Source: Cryptomeria japonica
Taxonomy: Eukaryota; Streptophyta; Pinopsida; Cupressales; Cupressaceae
DNA length: 64,000 nt
Reading direction: 5' to 3'
Assembly (NCBI RefSeq): GCF_030272615.1
Contig: NC_081405.1
Coordinates: 156,505,454 to 156,569,453 of the forward strand
Part shown: positions 23,639-33,989 of the stretch, piece after piece
How the letters are laid out: each line of letters begins with the position of its first letter
Numbering within the stretch: the stretch's first letter is position 1
The notes under the pieces: model-generated
What the model saw: the letters and a program-made list of their open reading frames with translations, nothing else
Told to the model about the DNA's origin: nothing
The model's database searches: none
Translations under genes and position numbers: made by a program

Positions 23639-25489
23639 GAAACGGTTTTCAACAATAGGTCTCTTTCCTTGTTTTATTTCACTTTTGTGACTGGAAAGTT
23701 TGGCATTCTCCTAGCTATGAGAAACATCACTTGATTCTGCAATGGAAGATATCTTAGGATGGATAGGTTCAACAATGTTAAGGTACATGACTAAGTCATG
23801 ATCATTGGAAAAGACATTTAGTTCAGGGTTGTCTAAATTATCCCAATCAATTAGTTCAAGATGTAGAAGGGGTAAATCATAATCACTATCATCATTAGGT
23901 GTTTCAATGTTCATGACATAATGATCATAGCTTGGCGTAGAATAGGTATTGTCACAGATTAAATGTTTTGGAGAATTGTCTTTCTCAAGCATTTCCGAAT
24001 TAGTCTTAACAAGATTAATATTAGCATTTGGTAGTTCACACTCAAGTGGTCCTTCAACTAACGTGTGTCCCTTAAATGAATGGATTATATCCATGCACAC
24101 ATCTTTGATACTGCAAATTCCTTCTTGATTGACCTCATTGGCATTTTGGAGTTGACATATTTGTGCACATGATGAAGTAGATTATTTTGAAAGATTTTTT
24201 CTCCTTTCAAACTCAACTTCTTCTGGACTAATAGTTAGTCCAACTTGACTATCCCTTAGTTCTTCCATGGTTCTTACATATCTGATCCGTGTTTGTGCTT
24301 CCTGTGGCATTGCTTCTCTGTCTTTGTTATTTCCTTTCCTTTTTGCATACGCCTCTTTTCTTTGGATTCTGATTTTTTCTTGCCTTCTTTATAACTTCAT
24401 CTTTTGTTCTTCTATAGACAAGTCTTCTTTTGTGATAGCTACTTGATCTTCATTATGTTCTTTACTTGATGTATTGGATAAGACATCTAGACTCCATTCA
24501 TACTCATTGGAGTTTGTTTCTCAATCCTGATCCAAGATTACTCCACTATACCATATTGGAATGTCATATGGTGCAAAGAGTTCTCTGATTTCTGCCATCT
24601 CTATTTTTACTGCTTCTGGAATATCTTGTAAAGATTTTGCCTTTGTTTGTATTTTCAGAACTTGTTGACAAGATTTTTCTTCACCTTGGATGATGATCTC
24701 CTCCTCTTTCTTTTCATGTTCTTCTTGCTTCTTTTGTTTATTGGTTATTGTTTTGATCACTTGATGTAGCTTTTCTTGCCAATTTTCTTCTTTAGAAACT
24801 AATTTCTTTCTCCATTTTTGTTGTTGATGATTATGTTGCTTCTTATTAGACTTCAAATATCCTAGCCTGGATTTATCTTCTGTGGATTGTGAGTGTGGAC
24901 AAATGGGTTATGAAATACCTTGATGTTGCTTACCAATTGGTCTGTTTCCTTCATGTCCCGTCATTTGCATGATTGCATATCCTTTGCCATATTGTTTTAT
25001 GGGAATATTGACTTTTGTTGCTGTTGCTGTAGTTTTATCTTCATCTTTGTATAACCAACCAAGAATGTCTTTGTCTTCATTTTCCTCTTCAAGAGTTCCA
25101 ACACTAACAAAGGTTCCTTTAAACATATGTTTTGATTTTTCTGATGCCTTTGATTGAATATCTGTAGGTTTCCCATATGACTTAGGGGAAAGTGGAAAAT
25201 TTTGCAAAGAACACTTTCCCATTCCTTTATCATTTAACTTGAGCTTTTCTTCAAAAGTTTCCCATAACTTTGCTTGAATTTCTTTGGTAGGATATACTGA
25301 TTCTTTGTTATGTGGAACTCTTGTATCTTGTGTTTCCTTCAAATTATTGCAATATTGACTGGTATCTGCAATTATAGTGATTTCTTTTCCTTCATGAGGA
25401 AATTTTACACATTGATGATATGTAGAAGGAACTGCTTGCATCTTGTGAATCCATGGTCTTCCCAAAAGAATATTGTGGGAGAGGTTCAA
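23639..25489 (-). pseudogene. Spacer part of Tat-like polyprotein between protease and RT
   Basis: Minus-strand coding pieces at 25489-24908 (NLSHNILLGRPWIHKMQAVP, then CVKFPHEGKEITII), 24856-24521 (Lys/Glu-rich, KQEEHEKKEEEIIIQ) and 24100-23711 (acidic, with DYDLPLLHLELIDWDN) are collinear with the polyprotein but lie in different frames or are parted by stops. LGRPWIHxMxAVPSTxHQ.xKFP is the conserved segment after the protease in Tat elements. The rest has no catalytic motif I recognise. Confidence 0.7.
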
Positions 25490-26059
25490 ATCTTAAACTT
25501 GACACAATGTATCCTTTTCCACAGGTCCTATTTTTATTGGTAGCACAACAATCCCTTTAGAAGAATGTTCTGCTTCATCATAAGCCTTGATGGTTATTTT
25601 CTTTTTCGGGTCTACTGCATTCTCTGAATATCCCAAAGCTTTTATCAAACTTAATGCACAAATGTTTAATCCAGCTCCTCCATCTATGAGCACACGTTTG
25701 ACACAAGTTTTATTTATGGAGACTTCAACATGTAAAGGAGCATTATGAGGATGTTGCAAGGATGCGTCATCATTTTCAGAAAATCATAAGCAATGAGGAG
25801 CTATGAGGTGTCCTACCATATTTTGGAACTGATCTATATCCAAATCTTTTGAAATTGTTGTCTCCACTAAAGCTTTCTCCAAAATGTCCTTATGCATAGG
25901 TGAAATCTTGAGAAGTTCCAGAATTGGTATTTGAGTGGGTATTCATTGTAATTAATCTACTAAATTGTATTGTTGTGGATTGGGTGTTGGATCTTTTGTT
26001 ACACTTGGAAAGGTAACCTTTGCTTTTCTTCTTGTGATAACATTGATTGGTTCTGAAGA
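25490..26059 (-). pseudogene. Tat-like aspartic protease region
   Basis: The minus-strand frame 25759-25493 contains VLIDGGAGLNICALSLIKAL, where D-G-G takes the place of the usual D-S/T-G, followed by ITIKAYDEAEHSSKGIVVLP. This spacing is that of the retroviral-type protease in Tat elements. Upstream, 26059-25760 reads in another frame as a KALVETTISKDL-like linker with stops. Confidence 0.8.
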
Positions 26060-26745
26060 TTAATTTTTGTTAACAATAATCACATTCACTACATCATCGT
26101 ATGTATAAGTGTAATTCACCTTGGTTTTTCCTTTGTCATTTTTTAATTGAGACAATTCGCCTTTGTCATAATTTGGGAGTGGAGTTTTGAAAGCCAAGTG
26201 TGATTCGTTCATTTTATGGCTATCCACTATAATGGTTCCATTATCGATTAGATCTTGGATAAGGTGTTTCAATCTCTGACAATCATTTGTTAGGTGTCCT
26301 TTATTTCGATAATAGTTGCAAAAATGATTGTCATTCCACCAATTGGGTTTGATTGGTGGTTCATAATTTCTTGTTTCCGGCAAAACAATCAATTTATTAG
26401 CAAGTAAAGTTTTTAGAGCTGAATCTAAAGATTCTCCAATGTTTGTGAATTTTCTTCGAGGATTGGAGAAAAAAGACTTAGCTTTGTTGTTTTCTGGATT
26501 GTTATTGCTTGGGTTTTGACTTGATAGATTGAAAATTGGTTGTTGTTTTGCATTACTATTATCATCATTCCATTCATTGCTGACATTCCTATTATTTGAC
26601 TAGAACTTGGGTTTGTCATTGTTGTTGTTGTTGTATGAATTATTGTAAAGTTTTAGTTCTCCTTTCTTTACCATTGCGTTCTCTATTTTTAGTCCATTCT
26701 CGAACATTTTGGTGAAAGAGGGAGGACATTGCATCTGATAACTCA
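26060..26745 (-). pseudogene. Tat-like gag, C-terminal half with zinc-knuckle-like motif
   Basis: The minus-strand frame 26392-26060 has FCNYYRNKGHLTNDCQRLKH followed by LIQDLIDNGTI, the CxxxxxxGHxTxxC motif and tail typical of Tat gag. Just upstream (26619-26425) is an Asn/Gln-rich linker. The segment 26735-26640 completes the capsid end (FTKMFENGLKIENA) directly after the solo LTR insertion. Confidence 0.82.
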
Positions 26746-28333
26746 AAGATGAACAAATAGTACCAAACTGGTACTAAGAGGGGGGGAGTGAATCAGTACA
26801 GACAAAAATACAGTCCAAAACCAGTTTGACAGCAAATACTCCAAATGACTGGCAAATAGTGATACTAGTTGAAACAGAGTGCAACTGGTAAGACCCAGAA
26901 CAACTAAAACAATCATAAACCAGTTACTCACTAAGCTTTCCTCTTAGCTCAATACTACAACACCATTACACCCTCATGCATGAATAGGTAAACTATCATC
27001 AGATCTTCACAATAGCTAGTTCAATATGTTTTATAGACAGGCATAAAACACAGAACCATCATATGCTCAATAGGTAATGACAAAGCATCACAAGATAAAA
27101 GTATCTCACATGACACACATATTTTTCATGTGGAAACCCAACTGGGAAAAACCATGGTGGGGATGAATACCCACAAGATGTTTTTTGAACTCTTTAGAAG
27201 TCCGCTCTATTAGGAGCCTTGTCCAGTTAAAGACATTACAATAGGTTATGCTAGGAACCGATCCTGTCAGGGATCACCCAGTTAAGGGATGGCTATAATA
27301 CCCAGTCAAGGGTTAAACCCGGTTAGGGTTACCTTGTTAGAGGATTTCAAGAACTCAATAGCTAAAGGATCTCTAGAGCTCTATAGCTTCTCAGAACTCA
27401 ATAACTTCAAGTTACCTTGTTAAGGGATCTGTATCAAGCCAGTTAAGGCTACCTTGTTAAGGGATTTCACAGCTGTTGAAGTGGTTAAAGATCAACAAGA
27501 ATTACAATGATCTGGTAATAGCACTCAATGCTAATGTAGATCCGTTTCGGCTCCTCTTCACCTTCTACACATTCACTTTGTAGATATCTCTTCTCTCCTT
27601 TGGTCTGGCAAGAATCACGTATCACTTCCTATGGATACACACATACAACTTTTGCCAACAACTTTGGAAAGAAACACAACATCAACCTTATAGGAAACAG
27701 ACAGGTCGGTAGCAAAAACCCTAAACCCTAAACCTGTTAGGTTAAGCAATTCAAATGGTTCAATCCTGACCGTTGAATCATATTGCATTAAATGCAACAC
27801 TCTTGAATCGATCTCGAGACATTCTCCATCATCCATTATCCACCGATTTCATGGTAGTTTATAACCCATCAAGCATTATCACCGTTTGAAAAACTTTGCA
27901 CATTCCCAAGGTGGATAGGGATAGTCTTCTTTATGCAAGATCCTTCATGTGCATAGGGTTTACGTGGCAACACAATCTATTCTCCATTATATTGCTAACT
28001 CATCACACAAAGATCACCGATTGAGTCGCACAGGCTTGAGGTACTCCAATCGGAAATCCTGAAGTGGAAACTACCTACCAACCGGTAGTCACACAATGCT
28101 TCCATGTGTCGGTTCCCATAACTACATATCAGTTCATCTTGACATGTCGGTTCATCTTGAACAAATATACTGCTTCACTTTGGCATATATACTGGTTCAT
28201 ACATATGTTGGTTCTCTCTTCTCACATATCACATGTGTCAGTTCACATCATGTCACATATTGACATCAATGACAACATACAATATCATTATGTCTTCATA
28301 CCGGTTCACATAATGCCAATAGCATCCTTAGTC
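26746..28333 (-). repeat. Solo Copia-type LTR in the Tat gag, flanked by direct repeat GATAACTCA (about 1588 bp)
   Basis: The minus strand carries CCGGT-rich sequence ending in GATTCACTCCCCCCCTCTTAG, the block found near the 3' end of the other Copia-type LTRs here, and around 27130-27170 the shared GTGGAAACCC / GGGAAAAACCATGG pair. GATAACTCA occurs at both edges (26737-26745 and 28334-28342). The gag reading is restored when the insert and one copy are removed (DNLISEMSY leads to QMQCPPSF). The exact LTR termini are uncertain because neither edge shows a clean TG...CA beside the repeat, and 9 bp is longer than the usual 5. No PBS or coding region is present. Confidence 0.75.
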
Positions 28334-28342
28334 GATAACTCA

Positions 28343-29312
28343 TTTCACTGATAAGATTATCAATGAATATGTCCATTTTTTCTTGATCAGGTACATCTCG
28401 GGGATACCTATTAAACATGCATTTCCATCATTGTAAGAAAATCATAAAAGATTCACCATTCTTTTATTTAACATTGCAAAGATCTAGCATTGTTATTGCA
28501 TTCCTTATATTGTAGGAATATTGTGAAATAAACCTATTTGCTAGTTCTTCAAAGGATTTGATTCCGAGTGGTAATCTTGAAAACCACTCCATTGATTGTC
28601 CATTTAAACTCCTAGGAAAAAGATGCATAAGGTAAGTTTCATCATGAGTAAATTCCATGCTCATAGTACAAAACTCCCTAATGTGATCTTGAGCATCAGA
28701 TCTTCCATCATATTTGTTATATTTAGGAATCTTGCAATGTTGCAGAAATGGTATCATATTCAGATTTTTATCAAAAGGATATGGGCATATGTCTTCTAAT
28801 GAATATTTCTTGGAGCTTGTCCCATTTTTTATGTCTTGTATTTTTTGTTGAAGAGTTTGTATTTGTTTAGTAAGGTTTGATAAGGGATTATCTACATAGT
28901 TTCTTCTTGTTTCTTTGTGAGTCTTTTTGTCACTATGCTCTTTTCTTTGATCATCCCTTTCTTTCCTTGTTTCTCTGTTACTTTCTTTGTTAATGTCCTT
29001 GTTATTTGGATCATCTGTGTTTTGGGTGTTACTTGTCTCTGCATCTTGTTTCAAGCTTTCCATGTTAAATTCTTGTGGTAGTTTAGGTCCAGATTTTGCC
29101 AACATCAAGAGATATTTTTCATTTTGTTTTGCCAACAATTTTTCCATTAGCTTATCAAATTTGAAATCTTGCTCAAGGTCTCTAATGGTGCTATTGACTG
29201 CTTCTTCATCAATAGCGGTAAATCCAAGAGTGTGGAATATAGAAGTATCTTCTTCCTCCATTTGTTGTTGTTTTCTAAGTTGCTCGTGTTGGGCTCTAGT
29301 CCAAACTGGCAT
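28343..29312 (-). pseudogene. Tat-like gag, N-terminal and capsid part
   Basis: It starts at ATG 29312 on the minus strand (MPVWTRAQHEQLRKQQQ). A charged linker (about residues 90-140) precedes a retrotransposon gag domain: PYPFDKNLNMIPFLQHCKIP, then YDGRSDAQDHIREF, FPRSLNGQSMEWFSRLP and SFEELANRFISQYSYN (about residues 165-270). The frame meets a stop at 28464 after LDLCNVK. The sequence carries on in register, with a further break, to DNLISEMSY at the solo LTR edge. Gag would assemble the virus-like particle in the cytoplasm. Confidence 0.88.
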
Positions 29313-31587
29313 GTGATTATTTCAATGTTGTTGAAATTCCCAAAGGACAAAGTCAATAGGCGATTATTGGTTTAGGAAGATATGCTTTGTTGATCTTACC
29401 ACTATTGTTTGTTCGTTGGGATAAAGCATCTCTTTGTTGAAAGGCACGTCTTTATAGAGTTTCACCGTCAAATTCTGTACCGCAGCCACGTAAGTAGTGA
29501 TGAAAATAGTGTAAGAATGTCCAATGTTTCAATAAGATCTTGCGATTGATATACAAGAATCTTATCATTTTTTGAGTATCTTTATAACTGGGTTTTGTTT
29601 TCTTAAGGAGATACTTAAAAGTCATATAAGCATTTGACAATTCACAAGTTTGTTTGATTCCAAAGTTGGTGCAATTTTGGTTTTGATATAACCTAGGTTC
29701 AAAATAGGAAAGATATATCCAAGATTAAGAACCTAGTATAGATTTGATCAAGCTTCGTGATAGAGGATTTGATTATCCTGATGAGAAACTTGACAAAGAT
29801 GTTGATTTTTGCACTTAAGATAGTTGAATCGATAGCTTGTTAAATGTTGATGTTTATAGAACCTTTTGAGTATAACTTGTTGGATTAGTAACCTAGTTGT
29901 TTGAGCTTGTTTGAAAAGTATGTGATGGTTTAGAGACAAACCTACTTCAAGAATTATTTTGACATTGATGTTTTGACACTTTGATTTTGGGTCTGGTGTT
30001 TCAAGTGTTGAAAAGCTTTTGTATTACCCTTTTGATCAAACTTTTTTAGAAATTTGTTGGAGTTTTTCTCTCTTGTAGATGATAATTTTTCTTCAATTTT
30101 TGACCATTTGGAACATGTTATAGACATAGAAGACACAATGTTTAATAAACAAAATTCATAAGCAAGTACAATCCCTATGGCAGGCTGAGACAATAGTTGT
30201 TGAATCTCACATGGATTTTCCCCCAAGGCTGCGCTATTCAAAGCGGATATTTAGATGCTTGACCCCACTGGCTCCACCCTCGACACTCATTTCTTCAGAG
30301 CAGCCAAGCACCAATTTCCATGAAATCTCCTCATGGCAAACTTTATATCTCTACTAGGAACTGTATGTATGTGAGCCGCTTCAGAGGTCTGACCTCCTGT
30401 ACCAACAACTAGAAGGATTTTGGCAACTACTACAAGTGGTTTTTAGTAAAGGCTTACGGTCATGTGGCCATACATGCGACACTTTCAGATCTGTAAATAC
30501 AGAAGGTTCCCAGCCTATAGAGGTTATGCTCAATAGGGTTTATGGGGAAACATAGTGTCGGTATGAACTTATCAACACATGTTGTTTGGGACTTTCGTCA
30601 CAAACACAATTTATTTAAAGTGGATTGGAAGGACTTGATATTAGCCCATTTCCACTTTAGGTCATTCCCCTCTCACTGGCCCCCGCAAGGCAGCTCGGGA
30701 AGGCAGGCCCTCTTAAAGGATTTAATTGCTTGAAAGTAAAGAAAGCGTAAAAGAGTGGGTTTGGTTTTTTTGGTCACCCAATTAAGGGGAGAGCATATAC
30801 CTACCACTTTCGAGACACGGAATACAAGTGTTCTTTTTATCCTTTTCAAAGCAATTATTGGCTAAGTCCTATTTGGAGATGTTGCTCCAACAAGCATGGT
30901 GTTCATTTTAGCCCTTTTAAAATTCTATGTGCAACTATTTTAGAGAAAATACCAAAAATGCAAGTTGCATGCTGTCAATTCATCCTCTTGGTTAAACTAG
31001 GTGAACAAGATATGATATATTACTTCCCAAATGAAGACTTTCAATTAGCTAGATGATAAAATACATAAAATTTGCCTTAAATGCCATCCTGCACATGCAT
31101 GTTAGTAATCTGACAAATCTGATTTCTTAGACATTCGGACCTACAAGAAAATTTTGTCAGTTTTATAAACAGAAGCGCTAACCTAACATATGTGATATCT
31201 TTCTGTTCAAAAGAACTAACCTACAGATCAAAAGCACTAACTTAGACTGCAAAAGCGTTCCTCTATGGATACAAAAGCATGATTTCTTTGACATATGCAC
31301 TAACCTATGATGAAAATGCATGAACCTATGATGCAAATGCATAGAATTTAAGACAAAAGTGCTAACCTATATGATATATGTGCTAACCTATGATGTAAAT
31401 GCGCAGTTTTTCAAACAAAAGCGCTAACCTGCATGACATATGCGCTAACCTATGATGCAAATGTGCTAACCTGTCGAACAAAAGCGCTATCAAAATTCAC
31501 ACATGCATGAATTTGCATTACAAATGCGTTGATTTAACTTTTTGCGAGATTTTTTTTTTTTTTTTTGAAGGTATATGTGAGGTCCTG
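29313..31587 (-). other. Long leader of the Tat-like element
   Basis: This is non-coding between the PBS and the gag start, about 2.3 kb. Short reading frames here look fortuitous. It holds the GCGCTAACC/ATGCAAATGCGC array listed separately. The block at 30240-30460 and the GC-richer block at 30660-30720 have no match I recognise. Long leaders are usual in Tat/Ogre elements. Confidence 0.6.
31165..31535. repeat. Degenerate minisatellite of GCGCTAACC and ATATGCGCTAACC motifs
   Basis: AAAAGCGCTAACC, ATATGCGCTAACCTATGATG and ATGCAAATGCG variants recur about every 25 to 30 bases. The GCATATGCGCTA word is the reverse complement of the TAGCGCATATGC word at 7876-8180 at the opposite end of the same element. 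Confidence 0.75.
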
Positions 31588-31605
31588 CCCCACGGTGGGC
31601 GCCAA
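31588..31605 (-). other. Primer binding site of the Tat-like element
   Basis: The minus strand reads TGGCGCCCACCGTGGGGC two bases after the LTR end. This is the form of PBS known from plant Tat-type Gypsy elements. Confidence 0.85.
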
Positions 31606-31607
31606 AA

Positions 31608-32785
31608 TGTGTGAGCTTGAATTTCATCCTCATAATTTTACCTGTAATAAGTTACTTTCACAAAATACAAATGGAAATGCATACAAGAAATCCAAAATCC
31701 ACCAATGAAACTACATGAAATACATACTAAAATAAAACATTATTTTACCTTCATAGCTTATGTCTCATTGTGTCCTAACTCCATTGTTCCTGGTTGCAGA
31801 TGGTGTGCTCTCAGACAATGCACTATTGGCTTCCAAGATGGCATATGTAGAATGGACTGATAACTTGTAGTTTACTGACACTATGATATACAAATGCTAC
31901 ATGATTATGCTAAATGATATTATATGATAATTGTTATTTGCTTCAAAACTAAAACTCATGGATGCATATGATTAGCTTGCAAAATGCACTTGAAGTCTCT
32001 TGAAGTCTAACTTGAAGATTAACTCTCTCATTTGAAGCTCTTGATTTTATAGACTTTGAGAGGATAAGATGATGTGGCTTAGATCAACAGTCCTGATCAA
32101 ATTTGTCGATTTGGATGGCTGTGAGCAAAGGTGAAGGTTGAGAGAAAGGGGGAAAGAGAAGACAAGTGTCACTCATCTCACCTTGACTGGGTTGCTGACT
32201 AAGGGAATCTAGGGATGGTTGGAGGAAATTTAGGCATGAGAAGATAAGTGGACTCAAGTCCTTCCTAAGATGTACAGGGTGTTGGAGAGAATATAGGAAA
32301 TGGTTATGAAATATGTGTACGTACACAATTTTCATTAAGTTTGGAAGTTGAAGATAAATGATGAATTAATATTTAAGAAATATTAATTTCCTTAGACACA
32401 TGTTTGATGAGTTGGTCAAGGGAAGATGAAGTGGAGATGGAGGGTGAGTTGGAAAAGGGATTAAATAATTTAGAAATTATTTAATATTTGAGACTATAGG
32501 ATAGGAGAATAACTATTAAATATTGGATATTTAATTGTTTGGAGGAGATAATTAAATATTAGATATTTAATTAACTTGGTTAGAGGAATAATTAAATATT
32601 AGATATTTAATTAATTAGAGGAATAAAATAGATGAATTAATTAATAAAATATTAATTAATAGAAAGACATGAAAATAAATTAAATAAATTAATCTTTTCA
32701 AATTAACTATTTAATAGAAGAATAATTATTAAATAAATATTAAATATTTATTTAATTGCTCATAGCCAATTTTTATGTGTATACA
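31608..32785 (-). repeat. 5' LTR of the Tat-like element (1178 bp)
   Basis: It is collinear with 6139-7369 and carries the same ends (TGTGTGAGC ... GTATACA on the plus strand). It is next to the PBS, hence the 5' LTR. Subrepeats of ATTAAATATTAGATATTTAA at 32510-32630 are fewer than in the partner. Confidence 0.9.
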
Positions 32786-33184
32786 ACAGTCTTTGAGGTG
32801 ACCAATATTTCATCTAGAAACGACATAAATCCTCAAGAGTCTCAAAATCAATACTATGGCATTTTGGATGATATACTTGAGTGTGAATCTAATTCCTTTA
32901 AATTAGTTATGTTTGTCGTCAAATGTTATAGGCTATAATTGAATAAAAATGATCCCGATAGAATTGTTATTGAACATGATAATGGATTTACAATGGTTAA
33001 TACAAGGTCGTTCAAGCCAGTTGGGGATGAGCCCTATGTTCTTCCAAGACAATGTAAGCAGGTATTTTACTCAGAGTTTCCACATAAACTGGGTTGGTCA
33101 TTTGTTGTTAGACATGATCCAAGAGGAAGGACGATAAAGTATAATAAGATGGAAGAAGAAGATACCGAAGAAGTAGAAGATGAA

Positions 33185-33239
<55 letters not shown>

Positions 33240-33329
33240 TTGATGATGATGATGATGGTGGTGATGGTGATGGTGATGGTGATGGTGATGGTGATGGTGA
33301 TGGTGATGGTGATGATGGCAATGATGATT

Positions 33330-33397
<68 letters not shown>

Positions 33398-33434
33398 GGT
33401 CATGATGATGAGTTGGATGAAGAAGAAGATCAAT
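32786..33434 (+). pseudogene. TNP2-type CACTA transposase, C-terminal part (DUF4216-like) with acidic tail
   Basis: This continues the transposase interrupted at 6138. After VFEVTNISSR it reads QYYGILDDILE (about 32850), then NNIVIEH-like and FTMVNTRSFKPVGDEPYV (about 32985) and QVFYSEFP, HKLGWSFVVRHDPRG (about 33060-33125). This is the DUF4216-type region found at the C-terminus of TNP2. One stop (near 32936) parts the two readable halves. The end is a run of some 80 acidic residues encoded by GAT repeats, closing with LDEEEDQ and TGA at 33432. The acidic tail is much longer than I would expect for the family. Confidence 0.82.
33172..33420 (+). repeat. GAT trinucleotide and GGTGAT hexanucleotide microsatellite coding for Asp/Gly
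   Basis: GAT runs at about 33187-33255 and 33325-33405 flank a (GGTGAT)n block at about 33256-33314. In the transposase frame they encode poly-Asp with Gly-Asp alternation. Long reading frames in other frames (poly-Met, poly-Ile, poly-Ser) are artefacts of this repeat. Confidence 0.95.
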
Positions 33435-33461
33435 GACATGAATGAAATGTATGATTTTTTT

Positions 33462-33690
33462 TTAACTTTGTGTTTATTTATGGAATTTGGACTGTTTATT
33501 AGTTATGTTATGGACGGTGATTTAAAATACATATGTGATGGATTACATGTTTATGATGATACATTTGACATTTTTAAACTTTGTCTTTATTTATGAAATG
33601 TGGATTGTCTATTAGCTATGTGATGGATGGTGATTTATGATACATATGTGATAGATTACATGTTTATGATGATACATATGGAATGCCTAT
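33462..33690. repeat. Tandem duplication with 113-bp period
   Basis: The segment starting AACTTTGTGTTTATTTATGG at about 33464 recurs at about 33577 (AACTTTGTCTTTATTTATGA), both followed by a GATACATATGTGATRGATTA block. It lies just after the transposase stop. The stretch 33690-33990 is AT-rich, with further CATATGTGA-like words and nothing else recognised. Confidence 0.8.
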
Positions 33691-33989
33691 GATACTCAAT
33701 TACATATATGATGATACATATGTGACACTTATGATACTCATGATACATATGTATTTATTGTTTATCAAATTAAAAATGTAATGCTTATGATGATCAATTG
33801 TTGGTGCTGATTTCATGTATATATTTTGTTCATATTGTGTAATATGTAATTTTTAGTATACGTATCATGTAATTTTTAGCTAACATAATGCACAGTCTCA
33901 TGGATCAACATGTATAAGTCAATACACCCTATAGAAATAGTTTATTTTTAAAAAATTACTAGGAAAAAAAACTTCCTCAATTCTTCAAA

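Larger units (their letters stand above)
6139..32785 (-). mobile_element. Tat-like Ty3/Gypsy retrotransposon with three nested insertions
   Basis: Related LTRs lie at 6139-7369 and 31608-32785, and the coding order between them on the minus strand is gag, protease, reverse transcriptase, RNase H, integrase. The PBS next to the right LTR (TGGCGCCCACCGTGGGGC on the minus strand) and the PPT next to the left LTR fix the orientation. The flanks are GCAGT (6134-6138) and ACAGT (32786-32790), a 5-bp TSD with one change. Without the nested Copia (10233-16863), the solo LTR at 17759-21230 and the solo LTR at about 26746-28333, the element would be near 15 kb. RNase H-integrase order, a long leader and long spacers, and a gag with a CxxH-type LKxLIQDLIDNG tail suggest the Tat/Ogre side of Gypsy. 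Many stops and frameshifts make it inactive. Confidence 0.88.

Noticed and set aside
33067-33596. Long frames of poly-Ser, poly-Ile and poly-Met on both strands
   Set aside because: They are out-of-frame readings of the GAT/GGTGAT microsatellite; only the poly-Asp frame continues the transposase.
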